Source of the DNA: Gammaproteobacteria bacterium
GTDB lineage: Bacteria; Pseudomonadota; Gammaproteobacteria; Chromatiales; Chromatiaceae
DNA length: 11,056 nucleotides
Reading direction: 5' to 3'
NCBI GenBank assembly: GCA_030620735.1
Contig: JAUXDV010000041.1
Location: forward strand, 1 to 11,056
The notes under the pieces were generated by a model. That model was not told where the DNA came from. It saw only the letters and a program-made list of their open reading frames with translations, and did no database searches. Positions 1 to 5,932 of the stretch are shown here, one piece after another; the first letter of the stretch is position 1, and each line of letters begins with the position of its first letter. Position numbers and translations under genes: made by a program.

Positions 1-926
1 CCGATCATGGCGGTAAAGACCCCGACCGGCATCTGCCTCGGTGCAATGATGGTGCGTGACATCAGGTCAGCCGCCATCATCAGTACCCCTCCGAGCATGA
101 CGCTGGCGGGAATGAGGCGACGATGTGATGCGCCTGTCACAAAACGCACAAGGTGTGGCGTTACCAGCCCGACAAATCCAATCGGCCCGGCAGCGGTGAC
201 TGCGATTGCTGTCACTGTTACCGCTACGCCCAGCATCACGAAGCGCAGGGTCCTGACGGGTACTCCCAGCGATGCAGCCTGCAGATCGCCAAGCAGCAGC
301 ATATCCAGTGGTTTTGCAAGCAGCAGTGCGGCGAGCAGCGCGGCAGCGAGTGTGGCTGCGGGCAGCAGTAGTGAATCGCTCTCTCCAAGGTCACCGATCA
401 GCCAGAAGAGCATGCCGGGAATCTGGGCAGTTGGCGCAGCTGTCAGTAAAAAGGTGATCAATGCGCCCCATCCGGTCGTCAGGATGATGCCGGAGAGCAG
501 CAGTTGCTGTTGTTGCAAACCCTGACGCACTCCTGTGAATGAGAGCAGTATCAGGGTGCTGAGCGCGGCTCCTGCAAGCGCCATGAATGCATGCAGCTGT
601 GCCGGAATTGCCAGCAGAAATGCAACCAGCATCGCAGCAGCTGCGCCTCCCGACGTTCCCAGAATATAGGGGTCGGCAAGAGGATTTCGCAGCAATGCCT
701 GCATGAGAACGCCGGCGAGCGCCAGCAACCCGCCGATGATGAAGGCGAACAGGGCGCGGGGCAGTCTCAACTCCCACAGAATGCGTGACCAGCTCGTCTC
801 ATCGGGATTGAACAGCAGCTCGATGATTGCCGCAAAGGGGATGGAGACGCTCCCATAACTGACCGACAACAGCAGTGTTGCTGCAGTGCCCACACACAGC
901 AGCGATATCAGCAAAGGCTGTTTCAT
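1..926 (-). CDS. FecCD/BtuC-family ABC transporter permease, 3' end cut off by the window
   Basis: Membrane permease subunit of an ABC importer for a metal chelate, either vitamin B12 or an iron siderophore. The reverse strand is open from an ATG at 926-924 to the window edge, giving 308 complete codons. The protein begins MKQPLLISLLCVGTA and is hydrophobic throughout, with roughly eight to ten membrane segments. Family hallmarks are the block LRLPRALFAFIIGG (about 53-66), RNPLADPYILGTSGG (about 80-94) and AAGPIGFVGLVTPHLVRF (about 245-262), which is the cytoplasmic coupling region contacting the ATPase. The last visible residues, GVFTAMIG, match the usual GxxTAxIG near the family C-terminus, so perhaps 10-20 residues are missing. 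The ATG overlaps the TGA of the upstream HAD gene (ATGA, 926-923), so translation is probably coupled. An ATPase and binding protein would be expected beyond the left edge. The substrate cannot be decided from the permease alone. Confidence 0.93.
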   Translation of the reverse strand, partial: MKQPLLISLLCVGTAATLLLSVSYGSVSIPFAAIIELLFNPDETSWSRILWELRLPRALFAFIIGGLLALAGVLMQALLRNPLADPYILGTSGGAAAAMLVAFLLAIPAQLHAFMALAGAALSTLILLSFTGVRQGLQQQQLLLSGIILTTGWGALITFLLTAAPTAQIPGMLFWLIGDLGESDSLLLPAATLAAALLAALLLAKPLDMLLLGDLQAASLGVPVRTLRFVMLGVAVTVTAIAVTAAGPIGFVGLVTPHLVRFVTGASHRRLIPASVMLGGVLMMAADLMSRTIIAPRQMPVGVFTAMI

Positions 927-1579
927 GGATGTAATCTGATGATGGGCCATCCTTGCTGCTGCGCACGCTCTTCGAGGAGTTTATCCGGATTCACGGCAAC
1001 AGGATGTTCGACCTGTTCAAGCAGCGGCAGATCATTTTGCGAATCACTGTAGAACCAGCTGCCATCCAGTGATTGCTGATGCTGATGCAGCCACTCTTCA
1101 AGACGATGCACCTTTCCCTGTTGAAAACTGGGTTCGCCGGCAACCTCTCCGGTGTATCGCCCGTTTTTGATGCGGGGCTCGGTTGCAATCAGATGTTTGA
1201 TGCCAAAACGCTCCGCAATCGGGGCTGTCACGAAGGCGTTGGTCGCGGTAATGATCATCAGGATATCCCCCTTGTGGCGGTGTTCATCGACCAGTGCCAG
1301 GGCATCAGTGGTGATCAGGGGTTCGATATAGTGACGCATGAATTGCCGATGCCATTGTTGCAGTTTATCCAGTGGATATTGAGATAATGGATGGAGTGAA
1401 AATTGTAAAAACTCCATGATATCAAGACGCCCCTGCTTGTACTCCCGGTAAAAACGCTGGTTCTGCTGTTCGTAGACAGCACGATCAACAATCCCCTGAT
1501 CGCACAAAAATGTCCCCCACAGATAGTCGGAATCCCCCGCGAGCAGGGTATTGTCCAGATCAAAGATTGCAAGTGGCAC
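923..1579 (-). CDS. HAD superfamily subfamily IB (SerB-like) phosphatase, possibly histidinol-phosphatase
   Basis: A 218-residue cytoplasmic phosphohydrolase. All four HAD motifs are visible: motif I FDLDNT with nucleophile D7 and acid D9; motif II IITAT with T111; motif III K156; motif IV YSDSQNDLPLL with D179 and D183. The long helical cap between motifs I and II fits subfamily IB. The start is GTG at 1579-1577, because no ATG lies upstream in frame and the protein then starts MPLAIFDLDNT, with motif I at the usual distance. The nearest purine-rich stretch upstream is weak. In Pseudomonas the equivalent gene also adjoins rppH and ptsP. As I recall, that homologue has been shown to be a histidinol-phosphate phosphatase, so this is a plausible but untested role here. 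Phosphoserine phosphatase-like activity is the alternative. The gene overlaps the permease downstream by four bases, which is not the neighbour I would expect for a histidine enzyme. Confidence 0.93.
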   Translation of the reverse strand: MPLAIFDLDNTLLAGDSDYLWGTFLCDQGIVDRAVYEQQNQRFYREYKQGRLDIMEFLQFSLHPLSQYPLDKLQQWHRQFMRHYIEPLITTDALALVDEHRHKGDILMIITATNAFVTAPIAERFGIKHLIATEPRIKNGRYTGEVAGEPSFQQGKVHRLEEWLHQHQQSLDGSWFYSDSQNDLPLLEQVEHPVAVNPDKLLEERAQQQGWPIIRLHP

Positions 1580-1628
1580 GTCAATTTTCCCGCTAAAGAG
1601 AGTGTCAAAAGAATCTCTTGAAAAACCC

Positions 1629-1716
1629 CGTCATTCCGGCATGTTTTTAGCCGGTATCCATAGATCTTGATTTGCAAGTGGTTGATTTCTGGATTCCGGC
1701 CTTCGCCGGAATGACG
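1629..1716. repeat. REP-like palindromic element (GTCATTCCGGC...GCCGGAATGAC)
   Basis: An 88-base imperfect palindrome. The outer arms CGTCATTCCGGC (1629-1640) and GCCGGAATGACG (1705-1716) are exact inverted copies. The left half continues with GCCGGTATCCA and the right half has TGGATTCCGGC, so each half can fold on its own as well as with the other. The right half holds a perfect hairpin: TTCCGGC (1694-1700), loop CTTC, GCCGGAA (1705-1711). Elements of this look are spread through many proteobacterial genomes and generate a characteristic false peptide HSGEGRNPE when translated, as happens here on the minus strand. It sits in the divergent gap between the HAD gene and the small ORF, so whatever promoters drive both genes must lie in or beside it. 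I see no convincing -35/-10 pair in the gap. Confidence 0.85.
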
Positions 1717-1741
1717 TATTTTAGAGTTTTGCAATAGACTC

Positions 1742-1746
1742 AGGAG
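1742..1746 (+). promoter_or_regulatory. Strong ribosome binding site (AGGAG) of the 33-codon ORF
   Basis: AGGAG lies seven bases before the ATG at 1754. It is one of the few clear Shine-Dalgarno sequences in the window. It is the main reason for taking the small ORF seriously, and it may indirectly serve rppH downstream, which has none of its own. Confidence 0.6.
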
Positions 1747-1753
1747 TCTGCAG

Positions 1754-1855
1754 ATGAACTATACCGATTTTCTTTATTTAGCAGTAGTTTATGTTGCATC
1801 ATTCTTGCTTTATCACACAAAATTTGAAAGAATGAAACGAGTTATCCGATATTAA
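1754..1855 (+). CDS. Putative 33-residue single-span membrane protein or leader peptide upstream of rppH
   Basis: An ATG with a well-spaced AGGAG opens 33 codons ending in TAA at 1853-1855. The product starts MNYTDFLYLAVVYVASFLLY, a hydrophobic stretch of about 15 residues (6-20) long enough for one short membrane span. It continues with a basic tail, HTKFERMKRVIRY, giving the N-out/C-in or N-in topology typical of bacterial membrane microproteins. The stop is 14 bases before the likely GTG of rppH. Because rppH shows no ribosome binding site, ribosomes finishing this ORF could start rppH (translational coupling). Base composition is visibly more AT-rich than the neighbouring genes. I do not recognise a family. 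It could be a real small protein, a leader whose only job is to deliver ribosomes to rppH, or a chance ORF. The ribosome binding site and position are the evidence in favour. Confidence 0.5.
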   Translation: MNYTDFLYLAVVYVASFLLYHTKFERMKRVIRY

Positions 1856-1869
1856 TAAACTCTTTGATC

Positions 1870-2409
1870 GTGATAGATTCTGACGGTTTCCGGCCCAATG
1901 TCGGTATTATTCTGTGCAATCAACAGCGCCAGTTGTTCTGGGCGAAACGCATCGGGCAGGATGCATGGCAATTTCCGCAGGGAGGCATCGATACGAATGA
2001 GTCTCCCGAAGAGGCGATGTATCGTGAACTGGATGAAGAGGTTGGGCTGAAACCCCACCATGTCAGCCTGCTTGGCTCCACTGACGACTGGCTGCGTTAT
2101 CGGTTGCCGAGGCGTTATATCCGCAAAAACAGCAATCCTGTCTGCATCGGGCAGAAACAGCGCTGGTATCTGTTGCGCGTCAACTGCAATGAATCTGATT
2201 TCTGCCTGGATCACTCTCCCAAGCCGGAATTCGATCACTGGCGATGGGTGAAATACTGGTATCCGGTAGACAAAGTCGTCTACTTTAAACGCAGAGTCTA
2301 TGCTGATGCATTGAAGCAACTGGCTCCGCTTCTGTTTCCGAACGAGGAGTCGGGACTGCAACTCTCCGAGCCGCGCGCCATCTCCCGGCGTGTGCGTCTA
2401 TATCGTTGA
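1870..2409 (+). CDS. rppH: RNA 5'-pyrophosphohydrolase RppH (Nudix hydrolase)
   Basis: RppH removes phosphate from the triphosphorylated 5' ends of mRNAs, which opens them to RNase E decay. The 179-residue protein reads MIDSDGFRPNVGIILCN from a GTG at 1870. This is exactly where the E. coli and Pseudomonas proteins start (MIDxDGxRPNVGI), so GTG 1870 is preferred over the in-frame TTG at 1864, which would add two residues. The complete Nudix box runs from G38 to L60: G38, E44, R52-E53, E56-E57, G59. Other RppH hallmarks are WQFPQGG (33-39), WLRYRLP (74-80), CIGQKQRW (92-99) and PEFDHWRWVKYWYP (119-132). A basic C-terminal tail of about 30 residues is family-typical. No Shine-Dalgarno sequence precedes either start, and the small ORF ends 14 bases upstream, suggesting coupling. 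It is followed by a structured repeat and then ptsP, its usual partner. Confidence 0.96.
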   Translation: MIDSDGFRPNVGIILCNQQRQLFWAKRIGQDAWQFPQGGIDTNESPEEAMYRELDEEVGLKPHHVSLLGSTDDWLRYRLPRRYIRKNSNPVCIGQKQRWYLLRVNCNESDFCLDHSPKPEFDHWRWVKYWYPVDKVVYFKRRVYADALKQLAPLLFPNEESGLQLSEPRAISRRVRLYR

Positions 2410-2445
2410 GAGAGCCATTTTGGAGTAGCTTACAGCACCCACTTT

Positions 2446-2642
2446 CCTTGAGTGGCCAACATCTTTACACATGAGTCAAAAATCAATATTGACTCTCGCA
2501 AAGGCGCAAAGCTCGCCAAGAAAAACCTTTGCGGTCTTGGCCTACATGGATGTAGGTCAGGGGCGTAAGCAGGATGCGGAAGCTTTGCGCCTTTGCGAGA
2601 GAAAATAATTTTTTCATGTCTTGTCAGCCTGAGATCTGGTCT
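2446..2642. repeat. CGCAAAG-type structured interspersed repeat, copy A
   Basis: This repeat fills most of the 293-base gap between rppH and ptsP. A perfect 21-base inverted repeat (2493-2513 with 2581-2601, core CGCAAAGGCGCAAAG) encloses a 67-base loop, which itself contains a small hairpin, CCTACA-TGGA-TGTAGG (2541-2556). The flanks match those of copy B at the right end of the window: CCTTGA and ATGAGTCAA at the same 25-base spacing (2446 and 2471; 10876 and 10901), a shared GGTCTTGG, and a shared tail of the form GTCAGNCTGAGANCTGGTCT. This copy is about 45 bases longer in its centre. Neither copy encodes a protein. Between 2643 and the ptsP start at 2703 I see no convincing promoter and only a weak GGAT-like purine run. 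Confidence 0.85.
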
Positions 2643-2702
2643 AGCTAGGCATTGATTGGCGCCAAAGTTCCTGCTTTGTGTAGTTTAAACGGATAACATC
2701 GC

Positions 2703-4985
2703 ATGCTCGAGACCCTTCATCGTATTATTCAAAAAGTCAACGCCTCTGCGGATCTCGGCGAGGCGCTTGATACCATTGTGTATATGCTTCGGGAGAGCAT
2801 TCAGGCAGACGTCTGTTCTGTCTATCTGACCGATTTTGAAACACACCGTCATGTTCTCCGGGCTACGGATGGTCTCAACAGGGAGGCGATAGGAAAGGCA
2901 TACCTGCCGATGCATCGCGGCCTGGTCGGGCTGGTGTGTGAACGCGCCGAAGCGATCAATGTCGAAGATGCGCATCTTCACCGGAATTATCTTGCCACCA
3001 CCGAAACCGGAGAGACCAGCTACCATGGGTTTCTTGGCGCGCCTATTCTGCAGCAGAGTAAAGTGCTTGGTGCGCTGGTTGTTCGCAACAGGAAAGCGGG
3101 GAAAATTGATGACGAGGTAGTCACTTTTGTTCTCACCCTGGCGGCGCAACTTGCCGGCGCAATTGCGCATGCCGGCGTCACAGGTGAATTGGCAAAGATC
3201 CAGGGGAGAGGAGGCCATGGCAATCAGCTTTTGAAGGGCCGCTCCAGTTCCAGTGGAATTGCGATGGGGACTGCTTTTGTTACCTCTCAACCAGCGGACC
3301 TGGAGAGTGTTCCGGATCGTTTGACGCATGACAGGGAGTTGGAGCAGGAGCAATTACGTGAGGCGATTCAAGCAGTGCAAAATGAGCTACGCCGGCTCAA
3401 GCAGAAACTCAGCAGTGACCTTCCCGAAGAGGACAGGGCTCTTTTCGATGCCTGGTTGATGATTCTCTCCGAAGATGCTCTCACTGGCAGGGCGATACAA
3501 CTGATTGCGGAGGAGGGGCTTTGGGCGCCAGCGGCATTGCGCACGACGGTTGAAGAGCATGCGCGTGTTTTTGACGCCATGGAGGATATCTATCTGCGTG
3601 AACGGGCATCCGATATCAGAGATCTGGGGCGCAGGGTGCTGTCGCATTTGCAGCAGGAGTCGCCCTCAATCATCGAATATCCCGAGCGCACGATTTTAGT
3701 TGGAGAGGAGGTCAGCGCTGTACAACTTGCCGAAGTGCCGCGATCAAAACTGGCAGGTGTGGTTTCAGCCACTGGTTCAAGCTCGTCGCATGTGGCGATT
3801 TTATCGCGTGCTTTGGGCATACCGTCCGTGATGGGGGTGGACTCGCTTCCAACAATGCGTCTCGATGGAAGGGAGCTTATCCTCGATGGATATAGCGGCC
3901 GTATCTATATTTCTCCACAACCCATGGTGAGGGAAGAGTATCAACGGCTGGCGGAGGAGGATCGCGCGCTGACTGCGGAACTGGATAATCTGCGCGGCTT
4001 GCCTGTCGAAACCACGGATGGAGTTTGCATCCCGCTTTATCTCAACACAGGACTGCTTACGGATATGAGCAGTTTTGGCATTGAAGAGTCTGATGGAGTC
4101 GGTCTCTACCGCACAGAATTCCCCTTCATGGTCAGAGACCGTTTTCCCGGTGAAGAGACGCAGGTAAAAAATTACCGCAAGGTTCTGCAGGCTTTTTCCC
4201 CCCGGCCAGTGGTGTTGCGGACTCTGGATATTGGCGGGGACAAGCCACTACCCTATTTTCCCGTGAAGGAGTCAAACCCTTTTCTTGGCTGGCGCGGCGT
4301 ACGCATTTCACTGGATCATCCTGAAATATTTCTCACCCAGGTGCGTGCTATGCTGCGCGCCAGTGCTGACCTGGATAATTTGCATATCATGCTGCCGATG
4401 GTGACCTCTGTTGCGGAGGTTGATCAGTTGCTTGCGCTGATCAAGCGTGCGCATCGCGAATTGCTGGAGGAGGGCTGCGCGATCACGAAACCCAAAATCG
4501 GGGTCATGATCGAAGTCCCTGCTGCCGTTTACAACAGCGTTGCTATTGCCAAACGCGTCGACTTTATCTCGGTTGGCACGAATGATCTGACACAGTATCT
4601 GCTGGCTGTTGACAGGAATAATCCACGTGTCGCTGAACTCTACAGCGACCTTCATCCGGCAGTCCTGTTTGCTATAACGCAGATCATCGAGGGTGCCAGT
4701 CAATACAATTGTCCTGTCGGCATCTGTGGAGAACTGGCGGGCAATCCACTTGCGACTCCGCTGCTGATAGGGATGGGGGTGGACAGCCTCAGCATGAGCG
4801 CCGGCAGTCTGCTGCGCGTTAAACGCGTAATATCAACCATCAGCCAGTCCCATGCGATTCGCCTGCTGCAAAGCACTCTGCAGATGAACGAGGCGGATGA
4901 GATCACCGCTTTCATGAGCGCCGCGCTTGAAAACCTCGGTCTGGAAAAACTGTTAAAACCAGGACAACTCGCTCCTAAAACCTAA
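2703..4985 (+). CDS. ptsP: PtsP, enzyme I of the nitrogen PTS (PEP-protein phosphotransferase with GAF domain)
   Basis: PtsP takes phosphate from phosphoenolpyruvate and passes it to NPr and then EIIA-Ntr, a regulatory relay for nitrogen and potassium balance rather than sugar uptake. The 760 residues match the family length. In order: an N-terminal GAF sensor domain (about 16-155); a linker; the PTS enzyme I N-terminal helical and swivelling region (about 178-300); the phospho-histidine segment TGSSSSHVAILSRALGIP with catalytic H363; and the C-terminal PEP-binding TIM barrel with GVGLYRTEF (465-473), LRTLDIGGDKPLP (505-517), NPFLGWRGVR (525-534), ISVGTNDLTQY (622-632) and catalytic C675 in GICGELAG. 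The ATG at 2703 gives the standard family N-terminus (MLxTLxxIxxxVN). The last residues (PKT) and the TAA stop are encoded by the first two units of the heptamer array. The partner genes ptsN and npr are not in the window. Confidence 0.97.
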   Translation: MLETLHRIIQKVNASADLGEALDTIVYMLRESIQADVCSVYLTDFETHRHVLRATDGLNREAIGKAYLPMHRGLVGLVCERAEAINVEDAHLHRNYLATTETGETSYHGFLGAPILQQSKVLGALVVRNRKAGKIDDEVVTFVLTLAAQLAGAIAHAGVTGELAKIQGRGGHGNQLLKGRSSSSGIAMGTAFVTSQPADLESVPDRLTHDRELEQEQLREAIQAVQNELRRLKQKLSSDLPEEDRALFDAWLMILSEDALTGRAIQLIAEEGLWAPAALRTTVEEHARVFDAMEDIYLRERASDIRDLGRRVLSHLQQESPSIIEYPERTILVGEEVSAVQLAEVPRSKLAGVVSATGSSSSHVAILSRALGIPSVMGVDSLPTMRLDGRELILDGYSGRIYISPQPMVREEYQRLAEEDRALTAELDNLRGLPVETTDGVCIPLYLNTGLLTDMSSFGIEESDGVGLYRTEFPFMVRDRFPGEETQVKNYRKVLQAFSPRPVVLRTLDIGGDKPLPYFPVKESNPFLGWRGVRISLDHPEIFLTQVRAMLRASADLDNLHIMLPMVTSVAEVDQLLALIKRAHRELLEEGCAITKPKIGVMIEVPAAVYNSVAIAKRVDFISVGTNDLTQYLLAVDRNNPRVAELYSDLHPAVLFAITQIIEGASQYNCPVGICGELAGNPLATPLLIGMGVDSLSMSAGSLLRVKRVISTISQSHAIRLLQSTLQMNEADEITAFMSAALENLGLEKLLKPGQLAPKT

Positions 4986-5008
4986 AACCTAAAACTTAAC
5001 ACTTAACA
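4974..5008. repeat. Heptamer array: three CCTAAAA then two CTTAACA, overlapping the ptsP stop
   Basis: Five consecutive seven-base units: CCTAAAA at 4974, 4981 and 4988, then CTTAACA at 4995 and 5002. The array begins inside ptsP, supplies its in-frame TAA (4983-4985), and ends nine bases before the ATG of the ABC ATPase at 5018. Because seven is not a multiple of three, the units place TAA in all three forward frames (4976, 4983, 4990) and CTA, which is TAG on the other strand, in all three reverse frames. Related tracts occur at 8922 and, inverted, near 10093-10120. The tract takes the place where the ATPase's ribosome binding site should be. Confidence 0.9.
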
Positions 5009-5017
5009 CCTGCCTCC

Positions 5018-5929
5018 ATGATCAAAGTCTCCTCTCTATGTCGAAATTATGCCGCTTTTCGCGCGGTCGACAACGTCACTTTCGAGGTGGGGAAGGGTGA
5101 GGTTGTTGGCCTGCTGGGACACAATGGCGCCGGAAAGACGACTGTCATGAAGATGTTGACCGGTTTTCTGCAGCCAACTGCCGGCAGCATCACGATCGAC
5201 AACATGGAGATCGCCAGTCACCGCTATGAAGTTCAGAAACTGATTGGTTATCTTCCGGAAAACTGCCCCCTCTATTCAGCGATGAGCGTTATTGACTACC
5301 TTGACTGGATGGCTGATCTCAAGGGCGTCGCCAATCAGGAAAAACTGCAGCGCATTGCTGCTGCGATTGACGCCACGGAGTTGCAACAGCTGGCGTATCA
5401 GCACATATCTACCCTCTCACGTGGTATGCGACAGCGTGTCGGCGTGGCCCAGGCGATCCTTAACCGGCCAAAAGTGCTGATTCTGGATGAACCGACCAAC
5501 GGTCTGGATCCCGGGCAGATTGAATTGATGCGGCTGCTGATCCGGCAGGCGGCATCCTGGTCAACAGTGATTCTCTCGACCCATATCCTGCAGGAGGTTG
5601 AAGCGGTTTGCGACCGTGTGCTTATCATGCGCGGAGGTCAGTTGGCAGTCGATGCCCCGCTGGATTCTCTCCACAACAGTGGTCAACTTGTATTGAAGGC
5701 GCAGGGCGGCGCCAACACAATTATCACCCTGCTTGAGAGACTTGAGTTGGTTGCCAGTGTCGAGAACAATGCTGCGCAGGGTTACCGGATCAGCGTCGAT
5801 CCGGGACGGGAGGATGAAACTGCGCGGATGATTGTAAAGACACTGGTGAACAATGGCGTCGAAGTGAGCCGGATCTCCCTGCAGCGCGACCGTCTTGAAT
5901 CGCTGTTCCGGCAGGACCAGGAGAGATAA
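5018..5929 (+). CDS. ABC transporter ATP-binding protein, GldA-like
   Basis: The cytoplasmic ATPase of an ABC-2-type exporter, 303 residues. Walker A is GHNGAGKT (34-41). The signature LSRGMRQR (133-140) has the variant LSxGM form common in GldA/CcmA-like ATPases. Walker B is VLILDEP (153-159) with catalytic E158, followed by the D-loop GLDPGQ, and the switch histidine is H189 in STHI. A C-terminal extension of about 90 residues after the nucleotide-binding domain is usual for drug- and Gld-type exporters. The ATG at 5018 gives the standard family N-terminus and no other start fits. There is no Shine-Dalgarno sequence before it, only the heptamer array and a pyrimidine-rich TGCCTCC. The stop is three bases before the ATG of the fused permease gene, so the two are one operon and the proteins surely work together. 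The substrate is unknown. Confidence 0.94.
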   Translation: MIKVSSLCRNYAAFRAVDNVTFEVGKGEVVGLLGHNGAGKTTVMKMLTGFLQPTAGSITIDNMEIASHRYEVQKLIGYLPENCPLYSAMSVIDYLDWMADLKGVANQEKLQRIAAAIDATELQQLAYQHISTLSRGMRQRVGVAQAILNRPKVLILDEPTNGLDPGQIELMRLLIRQAASWSTVILSTHILQEVEAVCDRVLIMRGGQLAVDAPLDSLHNSGQLVLKAQGGANTIITLLERLELVASVENNAAQGYRISVDPGREDETARMIVKTLVNNGVEVSRISLQRDRLESLFRQDQER

Positions 5930-5932
5930 CGC

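Noticed and set aside
7..525. Plus-strand ORF of 172 codons, rich in Ser and Ala
   Set aside because: It lies antisense to the FecCD permease, whose conserved motifs are unmistakable; low-complexity composition and no family resemblance.
1315..1734. Minus-strand ORF of 139 codons containing HSGEGRNPE
   Set aside because: The peptide is the usual false translation of the REP-like palindrome, and the rest overlaps the HAD gene out of frame.
1580..1753. Sigma-70 promoters in the divergent gap, including a TTGACA at about 1602-1607 on the minus strand
   Set aside because: At a normal spacing the -10 would fall next to the HAD start codon and does not resemble TATAAT; no plus-strand pair was convincing.
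1852..2361. Minus-strand ORF of 169 codons opposite rppH
   Set aside because: Shadow of rppH, which has a full Nudix box on the plus strand.
2685..3353. Minus-strand ORF of 222 codons opposite the start of ptsP
   Set aside because: Antisense shadow of the GAF region of ptsP, with no recognisable domain.
4974..5008. Heptamer array considered as a CRISPR array or telomere-like end
   Set aside because: Seven-base units without spacers are not CRISPR, and the array is internal between two intact genes.
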